NCBI RefSeq assembly: GCF_001580365.1
Contig: NZ_CP014480.1
Location: 2,047,008-2,111,007, forward strand
Origin: Kocuria turfanensis
GTDB lineage: Bacteria; Actinomycetota; Actinomycetes; Actinomycetales; Micrococcaceae
DNA: 64,000 bases
Direction of reading: 5' to 3'
Shown: positions 41,128 to 48,282 of the stretch, one piece after another
Position numbering within the stretch: position 1 is the first letter of the stretch
How the letters are laid out: each line of letters starts with the position of its first letter
The notes under the pieces: generated by a model
Databases searched by the model: none
The model's input: the letters and a program-made list of their open reading frames with translations, nothing else
What the model was told of the DNA's origin: nothing
Position numbers and translations under genes: made by a program

Positions 41128-42539
41128 AGTTGAGCCCCCGATAGTGGTGTAGCGCGGTGGTCCTGCTCGTCGTTCCGGACGAGGGCGCGGCCACCGTGAG
41201 ATCTTTCGAGTTCACCTCTCACAGCACCCTCGAAAGGACATCATCACGATGACCGCTCCTCATATTGTCGACCCTGTCGGCCTGCTCGGCGAAGCCCTGT
41301 CCGAAGCGTCCCCGGATCTGATGCGGTCCCTGCTGCAGACGGTGATCAACGCGCTGCTCTCCGCCGATGCCGAGGCGGTGGTCGGCGCCGAATGGGGCCG
41401 ACCCGCTCCCGAGCGGGTGACCCAGCGCAACGGCTACCGGCACCGCGACCTCGACACCCGCATCGGCACTATCGACGTCGCCGTCCCGAAGCTGCGCACC
41501 GGCACCTACTTCCCCGACTGGTTGCTCGAGCGGCGCAAACGGGCCGAGTCCGCCCTCATCACGGTCGTGGCCGACTGCTACCTGGCCGGGGTCTCGACCC
41601 GCCGGATGGACAAGCTGGTGAAGACCCTGGGGATCAACAGCCTGTCGAAGTCCCAGGTCTCCCGGATGGCCGGTGATCTCGACGAGCACGTGGAGTCCTT
41701 CCGCCACCGGCCCCTGGGCGAGGCCGGTCCTTTCACGTTCGTGGCCGCCGACGCGCTGACCATGAAGGTCCGCGAAGGCGGGCGCGTAGTGAACGCGGTC
41801 GTGCTGCTGGCCACCGGGGTCAACGGCGACGGCCACCGCGAGGTCCTGGGCATGCGGGTGGCCACGGCCGAGACCGGGGCGGCCTGGAACGAGTTCTTCG
41901 CCGACCTCGTGGCCCGCGGCCTGGGCGGGGTCCGCCTGGTCACCTCCGACGCCCACGCCGGGCTCAAGGACGCGATCGCCGCGAATCTGCCCGGGGCCAC
42001 CTGGCAGCGGTGCCGCACCCACTACGCGGCCAATCTCATGTCGATCTGCCCGAAGAGCATGTGGCCGGCCGTGAAGGCGATGCTGCACAGCGTCTACGAC
42101 CAGCCCGACGCCGCCGCCGTGCACGCCCAATTCGACCGCCTCATCGACTACGTCGCCGAGAAGCTCCCGGCGGTGGCCGAGCATCTGGGGCAGGCCCGCG
42201 AGGACATCCTCGCCTTCACGAGCTTCCCCAAGGACGTCTGGGCCCAGATCTGGTCCAACAACCCCGCCGAACGGCTGAACAAGGAGATCCGGCGGCGGAC
42301 CGACGCAGTCGGGATCTTCCCCAACCGAGCAGCCATCGTCCGCCTCGTCGGCGCCGTGCTGGCCGAACAGACCGACGAGTGGGCCGAAGGCCGCCGCTAC
42401 CTCGGCCTGGAGGTACTCACCCGATGCCGGCTCACCACCGTCGACGTCACCGGAAGCGAGGTGAATCCCGACCCCCTGACCGCACTGACAGCCTGATCCC
42501 CGTACGAAGGATCGTTACACCACTCCCGGGGGCTTGACC
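41128..42539 (+). mobile_element. IS256-family insertion sequence, copy 2
   Basis: A 1412-bp element, offset exactly 25,975 bases from copy 1 and in the same orientation. It is flanked by a perfect 8-bp target duplication GCCCTCAG (41120-41127 and 42540-42547). Identity to copy 1, including the same spacing of all internal frames, points to recent transposition. Confidence 0.93.
41249..42496 (+). CDS. IS256/Mutator-family transposase, copy 2
   Basis: A 415-residue transposase identical in sequence to the one at 15274-16521, with the same acidic motifs (ADALTMK, SDAH, NPAERLNKE). It is intact, so it could act on both elements. Confidence 0.95.
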   Translation: MTAPHIVDPVGLLGEALSEASPDLMRSLLQTVINALLSADAEAVVGAEWGRPAPERVTQRNGYRHRDLDTRIGTIDVAVPKLRTGTYFPDWLLERRKRAESALITVVADCYLAGVSTRRMDKLVKTLGINSLSKSQVSRMAGDLDEHVESFRHRPLGEAGPFTFVAADALTMKVREGGRVVNAVVLLATGVNGDGHREVLGMRVATAETGAAWNEFFADLVARGLGGVRLVTSDAHAGLKDAIAANLPGATWQRCRTHYAANLMSICPKSMWPAVKAMLHSVYDQPDAAAVHAQFDRLIDYVAEKLPAVAEHLGQAREDILAFTSFPKDVWAQIWSNNPAERLNKEIRRRTDAVGIFPNRAAIVRLVGAVLAEQTDEWAEGRRYLGLEVLTRCRLTTVDVTGSEVNPDPLTALTA

Positions 42540-42597
42540 GCCCTCAGTGACCCAGAAAAACAGGACGTAGAGCACCCAGGAGAGCAAGCTTCAGGGA

Positions 42598-42616
42598 ATC
42601 TTCATGTCGTCTTGAG
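42598..42616 (-). promoter_or_regulatory. TGAAG-N6-TGAAG-type direct repeat, site e
   Basis: On the minus strand this reads CTCAAGACGACATGAAGAT, with TCAAG/TGAAG 11 bases apart. It is now separated by IS copy 2 from the acyltransferase promoter that it would have faced. Confidence 0.4.
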
Positions 42617-42721
42617 GGAAGCTCCACAATCGACCTCACATCCCGTCGTCACCCTTGAACTGCCACAGGACCCGCGTCGATGAGCGACCCACGAACAGCT
42701 CCTTCAAGTGCCGAAAGAGTC

Positions 42722-43342
42722 CTAACTCATGGCGGGCGGGAGCTCTCGGATTCGTCGGTACAGGGTGGCTCGCGACATCCCCATATCCCGGGCTACTTGG
42801 GTCGCAGGCTCTCCGCCCTCGATCAGCTGGAGGGCACTGCGGATCTGGCTGTCTGTGAAGGTTAGACGTCGCCCGCCCAGGTCCTTGCCGGCGGCCCGAC
42901 GCTTGGCCACCGAGTCGGTGATCCGCTCCCGCTTGATCTCCAACTCCATTTGGGCAAGGGCGGCCATCACGGCGAACACCATCGAGCCCATTGGGGTGTG
43001 GGTGTCCACGTCTCCCCCACCCAAGTTCAACACCCGCAACCCGGCGCCTCTCCCCCGCAGCGCTTCGGCGAAGGCCAGCATGTTCTGGGTCGAGCGCCCC
43101 AGACGGTCCAGGGTCGTGACGACTAACGTGTCACCCTCTACGAGAGCAGCCACGGCCCTGTCGAACTGCGGACGCGAAGCAAGAGCTCCAGACACTCCAT
43201 GATCGACATAGAGGTCATCGCGACGCACTCCAGCAGCCAGCAGATCAGACACTTGACGGTCCGCATCCTGCACCCGCGTCGATACGCGCCCATACCCAAT
43301 CAACTCACCCACGTCAACCCCAATGTGTCTCGCAACCAACAT
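42722..43342 (-). CDS. Small serine recombinase (resolvase/invertase) 1
   Basis: A 206-residue recombinase; ATG 43342 is the best start, with a GTG at 43312 as alternative. The catalytic Ser is Ser21 in YGRVST, with the conserved R-containing segments TTLDRLGRSTQNML and MELEIKRERI (E helix). The C-terminal helix-turn-helix reads ATQVARDMGMSRATLYRRI. Enzymes of this type resolve transposon cointegrates or invert DNA. A palindrome 98 bases upstream is shared with the second resolvase gene. Confidence 0.88.
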   Translation of the reverse strand: MLVARHIGVDVGELIGYGRVSTRVQDADRQVSDLLAAGVRRDDLYVDHGVSGALASRPQFDRAVAALVEGDTLVVTTLDRLGRSTQNMLAFAEALRGRGAGLRVLNLGGGDVDTHTPMGSMVFAVMAALAQMELEIKRERITDSVAKRRAAGKDLGGRRLTFTDSQIRSALQLIEGGEPATQVARDMGMSRATLYRRIRELPPAMS

Positions 43343-43439
43343 CCAGTACACGATTCTAGGCGCAAAGATAAAGCACATAGTTGCAAGACTTGCCGGACCG
43401 CGGAAACCCGCACAGATCTGGGACCACAAAAATCCACCG

Positions 43440-43457
43440 ACGAGACGTCTCGCATCC
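43440..43457. repeat. Palindrome-centred repeat upstream of resolvase 1
   Basis: ACGAGACGTCTCGCATCC contains the perfect palindrome CGAGACGTCTCG (43441-43452). The same 18 bases occur at 45742-45759, in both cases upstream of a serine recombinase gene. It is a candidate recombination core site. Confidence 0.6.
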
Positions 43458-43627
43458 TTTAGTTTGAGGAGCGGCCTGATGTCATATTGCTCAGCCTGCT
43501 TCTAGAATTATCGGCCCCGCGCCTACCCTGGTTAATCACCACGGGGCCCCCGGCCTGCCGGCACTGCCCTGCCGTGCCCCAAGTCGGCGCCGCGAGACCA
43601 TCTCTCACCTGCGAACAGGAACAACAC

Positions 43628-44050
43628 ATGACGACCTCTGCACCTGGAGCCCTGGCCGTCGAGCTGCACCCGGCCTCCCCCACCCAGTGGGTTGCCACCT
43701 ACTACCCCATGGTGGTCACCCCCGTGGGCCGCTGGGCCGAGGTCACCTGGGATCTGCACCAGCACCTGATGCCCGCTACGTCCGGCCCGCGGGAGCCGGC
43801 ACGGTGGCTGGAGGCGTGCAGCCCCGATCCCGATCATCCCTGCTACGCCGGCCACCAGGAGTGGGCCACCGAACTGGCCGCCGGCTATGCAGCCGCACGG
43901 GCCGTCCACGACACCGAGGTCATCGAGGAACCCCTCTCGGACCAGGAGGCGCAGTTGTTGCGCGAGGACACGTTCGTCGTCCCGGCCGGGCAGCTTTCGG
44001 AGTGGGTGCTCGGTGACCTCGAGGACGAGACCTCTAGCATCGGGGGCTGA
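43628..44050 (+). CDS. Unknown 140-residue acidic protein, twin A
   Basis: ATG 43628 follows AACAGGAAC. I do not recognise the family. The sequence is soluble and acidic with many Trp and Pro: AVELHPASPTQWVATYYPMV, PVGRWAEVTWDLHQHL, PARWLEACSPDPDHPCYAGH and a C-terminal VVPAGQLSEWVLGDLEDET. It is clearly paralogous to the protein at 47827-48249, with the same length and the same motif order. Both sit next to mobile-element genes; nothing suggests an enzyme. Confidence 0.75.
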   Translation: MTTSAPGALAVELHPASPTQWVATYYPMVVTPVGRWAEVTWDLHQHLMPATSGPREPARWLEACSPDPDHPCYAGHQEWATELAAGYAAARAVHDTEVIEEPLSDQEAQLLREDTFVVPAGQLSEWVLGDLEDETSSIGG

Positions 44051-44104
44051 TCCTGCGCACGGGCCACCCCTTCCCGCCACGCCCGACCACCCCGACCCCT
44101 TCTA

Positions 44105-44138
44105 TTCACAACCGCACATTGTTGTTTCAGGTTGTGAA
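44105..44138. repeat. Inverted repeat TTCACAACC...GGTTGTGAA
   Basis: Perfect 9-bp arms (44105-44113 and 44130-44138) with a 16-base spacer, AT-richer than its surroundings, 54 bases after twin A. It could be a recombination or operator site. Confidence 0.35.
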
Positions 44139-44610
44139 CGCGAACACACCCCCGACATTGCCGCACGGGGCGGGGGCGAGCATCCTGGCTTACCAGGGGG
44201 ACAGGTGATCTGCATCAGACCATCCTCCAGCTTCGGCCGTGTTGACCGGGCGCACCGTGGTTCCGGGGGGATCCATGGTGCGAGCCAGATCATGGTCCGC
44301 GACGAAGCAGCACGGGGCGGGATGGCCGGGGGGCCACCCCGCCCCTGCCACATCTATCCACGATCTCGCAGCGACGGTAGGCGGATCCGCCCTCGAGAAG
44401 ACGTCGCTCAGCCCAGCCCCCGACTGACGAGTCATCCCCTCGGTCGGGCGGCGCTCTTGTGAGCGACGTTGATCCCAGGGCAACTATCGTCATCGACGCC
44501 GCCCCCCCCTGGACTCACTCGGTCATACGCGTCCACCACGGCACGTAGCCTCTGGTCAGCGGCCCTCACGGTGTTTCACGCTGGTGCTGTGGCGGAAGGC
44601 ATCTCCCACA

Positions 44611-44646
44611 CAGAAAGCCGGACACCATCCCATGTCCGGCTTTCTG
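44611..44646 (+). terminator. Intrinsic terminator-like hairpin in non-coding DNA
   Basis: A perfect 14-bp stem (44611-44624 with 44633-44646, eight-base loop) is followed by CTTTCCC. No upstream plus-strand gene ends near it, which suggests an unannotated transcript or a lost gene. Confidence 0.6.
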
Positions 44647-44951
44647 CTTTCCCAGTACAGCGAGGGATTCTCCGCCCAGGAGCACGACCGGGTCCTACCC
44701 TTGGCCCATCAGCTCTCCCATCCGGTGGTCCTGCGTAGCACCGCCACCGCAGCACCGGCAGTCCAACGCGCTGCTCACCCATGGTCCGAGGCGGTCGAGC
44801 AACCAATGCAGAAGCTCAAGACGGACGTCGGGAACACCGACGTCGGTTCGGAGGGGATCATCGCCACTAACGCCCATGACCGTAGGCAGAGCCCAGCCAG
44901 CTGGGGATACCCTTCCGGCTGAGCACGGACAGTCAGGGGTGTGATGAGGAG

Positions 44952-45584
44952 TCAGCCTGCCGGATCAGGGGCGGCTTCGGCGGCGGTGACCGGCCCGGCG
45001 GTCACCGACTCCGGAGGCCTCGGTGGCAGGTGACGGTAAAGGGTGGTACGGGTGATGCCAGTCTTGGCCACGATTTCCGCCATGGTGTGCCCGGACTCGC
45101 GCAGATGGGCTGCGTAGGCCAGCTTGTCCGGATCCACCACCGAGGGCCGCCCGATCCGCCGGCCCTTGGCCGTGGCCACCGACCGGGCATGGGCGGCGCG
45201 CTCCAGGGTGTAGGTGCGTTCCATCTGCCCGAACAGCGCCAGCAGCACCACCGCCAGCTGCGCCATCGGATCGTTGGGGTTGGTGGAGTCCACCTTGATC
45301 GGATCCGCCAGGTTGCGCACCCCCACCCCTCGCTCGGCCAGATCGTGGATCAGGTTCAGGGTGTCGCGCACGGTGCGCCCGAGCCGGTCCAGGGTGTGCA
45401 CCACGATCACGTCGCCCTTCCGGGCGTAGGCCAGGGCCGCGGTCAGCCCGGGGCGATCCGTGGTGGCCCCGGACTTCTTGTCCACATAGATCCGCTCGGG
45501 CGCGATCCCGACCTGCCGAAGGGCATCGATCTGCCGGTCGAGGTCCTGTTTGGCCGTCGAGACCCGCGCGTAGCCCAATTCCAT
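44952..45584 (-). CDS. Small serine recombinase (TnpR/Pin-like) 2
   Basis: A 210-residue resolvase; ATG 45584 gives the standard start MELGYARVST with catalytic Ser9. Further motifs are HTLDRLGRTVRDTL, the E helix LFGQMERTYTLERA, GRRIGRPSV, and a C-terminal helix-turn-helix (MAEIVAKTGITRTTLYRHL). It resembles Tn3-type resolvases and invertases. It is distinct from resolvase 1 (different E-helix and linker) but shares the upstream palindromic repeat. Confidence 0.92.
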   Translation of the reverse strand: MELGYARVSTAKQDLDRQIDALRQVGIAPERIYVDKKSGATTDRPGLTAALAYARKGDVIVVHTLDRLGRTVRDTLNLIHDLAERGVGVRNLADPIKVDSTNPNDPMAQLAVVLLALFGQMERTYTLERAAHARSVATAKGRRIGRPSVVDPDKLAYAAHLRESGHTMAEIVAKTGITRTTLYRHLPPRPPESVTAGPVTAAEAAPDPAG

Positions 45585-45741
45585 GCGCCCAGCGTACCGG
45601 AAGTCGAATCCGTACGGCCTAACCGGTTCATGACTTTTGGTCCAAGTTCTGGTACAGGAAACGCCGATCATGCACACCGAGCAAGGATCTCCACGCGGGT
45701 CGTCCCACTACCTAGGAAGTGGTACAGCCCCTTGCAGCTTG

Positions 45742-45759
45742 ACGAGACGTCTCGCATCC
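45742..45759. repeat. Palindrome-centred repeat upstream of resolvase 2
   Basis: Second copy of ACGAGACGTCTCGCATCC, 158 bases upstream of the resolvase 2 start. See the copy at 43440-43457. Confidence 0.6.
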
Positions 45760-46137
45760 CATGACTTGAGAGATGCATCCGGGAAGCGGTGCGCGACGGC
45801 TCGTCCGGTACGTGCCAGGGCCGGGACAACGTGTGCGGTCTTTGCAGACGAGCCCCTGAGGTGAGTCACGCCGCTCGAGCCCCCGGCCGCGCCCGGATCC
45901 ACCAGGGCGCTCCGGGCATCCGCTTAACCCGGCTGACCTGCTCGCCCCGACCGGGCCGGCCGTGAGAGGCAGGATCCCGGGAGCTGCCTGGTGCGGCGCC
46001 ATCACGTACCACCGGACCGATCCCAGGCGGGGCACCACAGCGAGCGCCGGACCGGCTCTGGTGTGACGATGCCTGACGGCGGATACTGAGGTCGTGGCTT
46101 GAGAAGCGACACGGGCAGGACAAGATGCGCCCACCGC

Positions 46138-46175
46138 CGAGGCTGCCGGATCCATGACCGGGTCCGGCAGCCTCG
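46138..46175. terminator. 13-bp hairpin
   Basis: CGAGGCTGCCGGA (46138-46150) pairs perfectly with 46163-46175 across a 12-base loop. It lies 130 bases downstream of the minus-strand VIT gene and may end its transcript, alone or with the smaller stem at 46279-46298. Confidence 0.45.
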
Positions 46176-46305
46176 TCGAGAGGGTGAAGGGGAGAGCCCT
46201 GCTCGCCCGCGGCACTGCCGCTGGAGTGCTTGCAGACCGGTCCGGGCAGCCCGTCCGTGGCCCGCGCTCGACGCGGTACCGGCCGGGAGAACGGCCGGCA
46301 CCGGG

Positions 46306-47424
46306 TCAGGCGATGCTGGTGCCGAACAGCAGGCCCAGGACGTAGGTGGCCCCGGCGGCCCCGTAGCCGATGGTCAGCTGGCGCAGTGCCATCCGGGCCG
46401 GGGAGCTGCCGGAGAGCAGGGCCACCACGGTGCCGGTGGACAGCAGCGCCAGGCCCACGATCACGGCCGCGACGATCACCGCGGTGGTGCCCTCCAACCC
46501 GAACAGGTAGGGCAGGATCGGCAGGACCGCCCCGGAGGCGAAGAAGCAGAAGCTGGACGCCGCGGCCCCCAGGCCGGTGCCCACCGCCTCGTGCTCATCG
46601 GCCTCCACGACGGGCACGGGCCCGGTGTGCTCGGTGTGCTCCAGGTGCGCCCCGCCCAGCACCCGGGCGGCCTTGGTCTCGGCGGCCTCGGGGTCCAGGC
46701 CGCGCGCCCGGTAGAACAGGGCCAGTTCGTTGGCCTCGGCATCGAGCATCGGCACCTTGTGGCGGGCCTCGGCGTTGGGGGTGGAGGCCTCCAGCAGCTC
46801 CCGCTGGGAGCGCACCGAGACGTACTCCCCGGCTCCCATCGACAGGGCCCCGGCCAGCAGCCCGGAGATCCCGGTCAGCAGAACGACCGAGCTGCCCACC
46901 CCGCTGGCGCTGATGCCCAGCACCAGCGCCAGGTTGGACACCAGTCCATCGTTGGCCCCGAAGACGGCAGCCCGGAAGCTGCCGGCCATCCGGTTGCGCC
47001 CGCGGGTGGCCAGGGCGCGGACGACCTCTTCGTGGATCTGCTCGTCGGCGGCCATCGCGTCGGTGGCGTGGTCGTCGGCCTCGTAGGGGGAGCGGGCCTC
47101 GGCGCGCTGCATCAGGGCCAGGACGAACACCGAGCCGAAGTGGCGGGCCAGGAAGCCCAGCAGGCGGGAGCGCAGGGACCCGCGGCGCGGGTGGCCCACG
47201 TGGTGGCCCAGCAGGCTCACCCAGTGCTGCTCGTGGCGGGTCTCGGCCTCGGCCAGACCGAGCAGGATCTCCCGCTCCTCCCCGGTGCGCCGGGCGGCCA
47301 GGTCGCGGTAGACCGCGGCCTCGGAGCGCTCGTCGGCCAGGTAGCGGCGCCATCGGCGGATCTCCGCCGGGGTGGGCCGGTGCACCGGGGCAGCGGTGGT
47401 GTCAGGGTCGGTGGAAGGAGTCAT
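46306..47424 (-). CDS. Erythrin-VIT1 family transporter (Mn/Fe)
   Basis: A 372-residue protein, ATG 47424 with GGAAGGAG upstream. Residues 20-145 are a ferritin-like (erythrin) domain with carboxylate/His motifs: YLADERSEAAVYRDLAA, LAEAETRHEQHW and AADEQIHEEVVRAL. Residues 155-372 are a VIT1/CCC1 transporter domain with FGANDGLVSNLALVLG, SMGAGEYVSVRSQRE and the C-terminal helices. Similar MbfA-type proteins export iron or manganese. The manganese riboswitch in the leader argues for a Mn2+ efflux role. Confidence 0.9.
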   Translation of the reverse strand: MTPSTDPDTTAAPVHRPTPAEIRRWRRYLADERSEAAVYRDLAARRTGEEREILLGLAEAETRHEQHWVSLLGHHVGHPRRGSLRSRLLGFLARHFGSVFVLALMQRAEARSPYEADDHATDAMAADEQIHEEVVRALATRGRNRMAGSFRAAVFGANDGLVSNLALVLGISASGVGSSVVLLTGISGLLAGALSMGAGEYVSVRSQRELLEASTPNAEARHKVPMLDAEANELALFYRARGLDPEAAETKAARVLGGAHLEHTEHTGPVPVVEADEHEAVGTGLGAAASSFCFFASGAVLPILPYLFGLEGTTAVIVAAVIVGLALLSTGTVVALLSGSSPARMALRQLTIGYGAAGATYVLGLLFGTSIA

Positions 47425-47479
47425 GGTCGTCCTCGAGGCAGGACCCCGGCCGCAGCAGTCGCACCTGGCGGTGGACGGA

Positions 47480-47507
47480 CTTCGGCCGGAGTGGTGTCCG
47501 GCCGAAG
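47480..47507 (-). terminator. Riboswitch-linked terminator hairpin
   Basis: CTTCGGCCGGA (47480-47490) pairs perfectly with 47497-47507. The promoter-proximal arm is also the 3' strand of the aptamer P1 stem, so formation of P1 and of this hairpin exclude each other. That is the layout of an ON switch. Confidence 0.65.
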
Positions 47508-47628
47508 GTCTCGCTCGCCCGGACACCGTGGTCCAGGTGGCGCGCCGGGTCCCCCGTCGGGGGAGACCAGCATGTCGACGCGCCGCAGCATCCGCCCCGT
47601 GGGCGAGTGGGAACTACTCCCCTTCGAC
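47500..47628 (-). ncRNA. Manganese riboswitch (yybP-ykoY class)
   Basis: On the minus strand the leader of the VIT gene has the two conserved blocks of the class: GAAGGGGAGTAG at 47624-47613 and GAGCGAGACCTTCGGC at 47516-47501, with the CGTCGACATGCTGGTC segment between them. Mn2+ binding stabilises the aptamer and normally turns on exporter genes such as mntP. Recognition is from the consensus by eye. Confidence 0.82.
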
Positions 47629-47826
47629 GGCTCCAGGCTACCGACCACACCGGCGGGGCCGCATTCGGTGGACCGAAACCGCCCCGTGGTCACATTGCTC
47701 AGCTTGCTTTCAGCGTCATCGGCTCAGCGTCTACGCTGGGGCAGCACCACCGGGCTCTTCTGAAGTCCACCCGCGCGGTCCAGCCCCGGCCGCTCCCCCG
47801 ACCTTCCACCCGATCAGGAAAACGGC

Positions 47827-48249
47827 ATGAACATCTCTGCGTTCGGGGCTCTGGCCGTCGAGCTCCACCCCCACTCCCCCACTCGGTGGGTGGCCACGTA
47901 CTACCCGATGGTCCACACCCCGTCGGGCCGCTGGGCCGACGTCACCTGGACACTGCACCAGCGCTGCATGCCCCTCGCCCCCGAGCTCATGACACCGGCA
48001 CGGTGGCTGGAGGCGCGCAGCCCCGACCCCGACGACTCCTGCTACGCCGGCCACCGGGCATGGAGTGAGGCGTTGGCCGCCGGCTACGCGGCAGCCCTGG
48101 ATGTTCTCGCGGCCGAGGCCGTCGAGGAGGTCTCCTCCCTCGAGAACCCTGATCAGCTGCGGCAGGCGTCGATCGTCGTCCCGGCCGGGCAGCTGGCGGA
48201 GTGGGTCCTCGACGACCTCGAGGACGAGACCGCCCAGGTCCGCGGCTGA
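47827..48249 (+). CDS. Unknown 140-residue acidic protein, twin B
   Basis: ATG 47827 follows ATCAGGAAAA. It is the paralogue of twin A: same length, AVELHPHSPTRWVATYYPMV, PSGRWADVTWTLHQRC, PARWLEARSPDPDDSCYAGH and VVPAGQLAEWVLDDLEDET. The middle (about residues 85-115) is the most divergent part. It stands alone between the Mn riboswitch region and the minus-strand LLM gene. I cannot assign a function. Confidence 0.75.
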   Translation: MNISAFGALAVELHPHSPTRWVATYYPMVHTPSGRWADVTWTLHQRCMPLAPELMTPARWLEARSPDPDDSCYAGHRAWSEALAAGYAAALDVLAAEAVEEVSSLENPDQLRQASIVVPAGQLAEWVLDDLEDETAQVRG

Positions 48250-48282
48250 TCCACCGCCGACCCCGCGGGCGCCCCTGGGGGT

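Larger units (their letters stand above)
44051..44951. other. Long intergenic region between twin A and resolvase 2
   Basis: About 900 bases with no convincing gene on either strand. It contains a 9-bp inverted repeat TTCACAACC/GGTTGTGAA (44105-44138) and a strong hairpin (44611-44646). It may hold decayed mobile DNA. Confidence 0.5.
45585..46305. other. Intergenic region upstream of resolvase 2, probable res region
   Basis: About 720 bases without a gene. The first 180 bases, upstream of the resolvase start, carry the shared palindrome (45742-45759) and short repeats (GGTACAG twice), the position expected for a resolution site. A 13-bp hairpin lies at 46138-46175 and a 7-bp one at 46279-46298 after the VIT gene. 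Confidence 0.45.

Noticed and set aside
45712..46215. Open minus-strand frame of 167 codons upstream of resolvase 2
   Set aside because: It is low-complexity, Arg/Pro/Ala-rich, matches no family I know, has no ribosome site and overlaps the probable res region.
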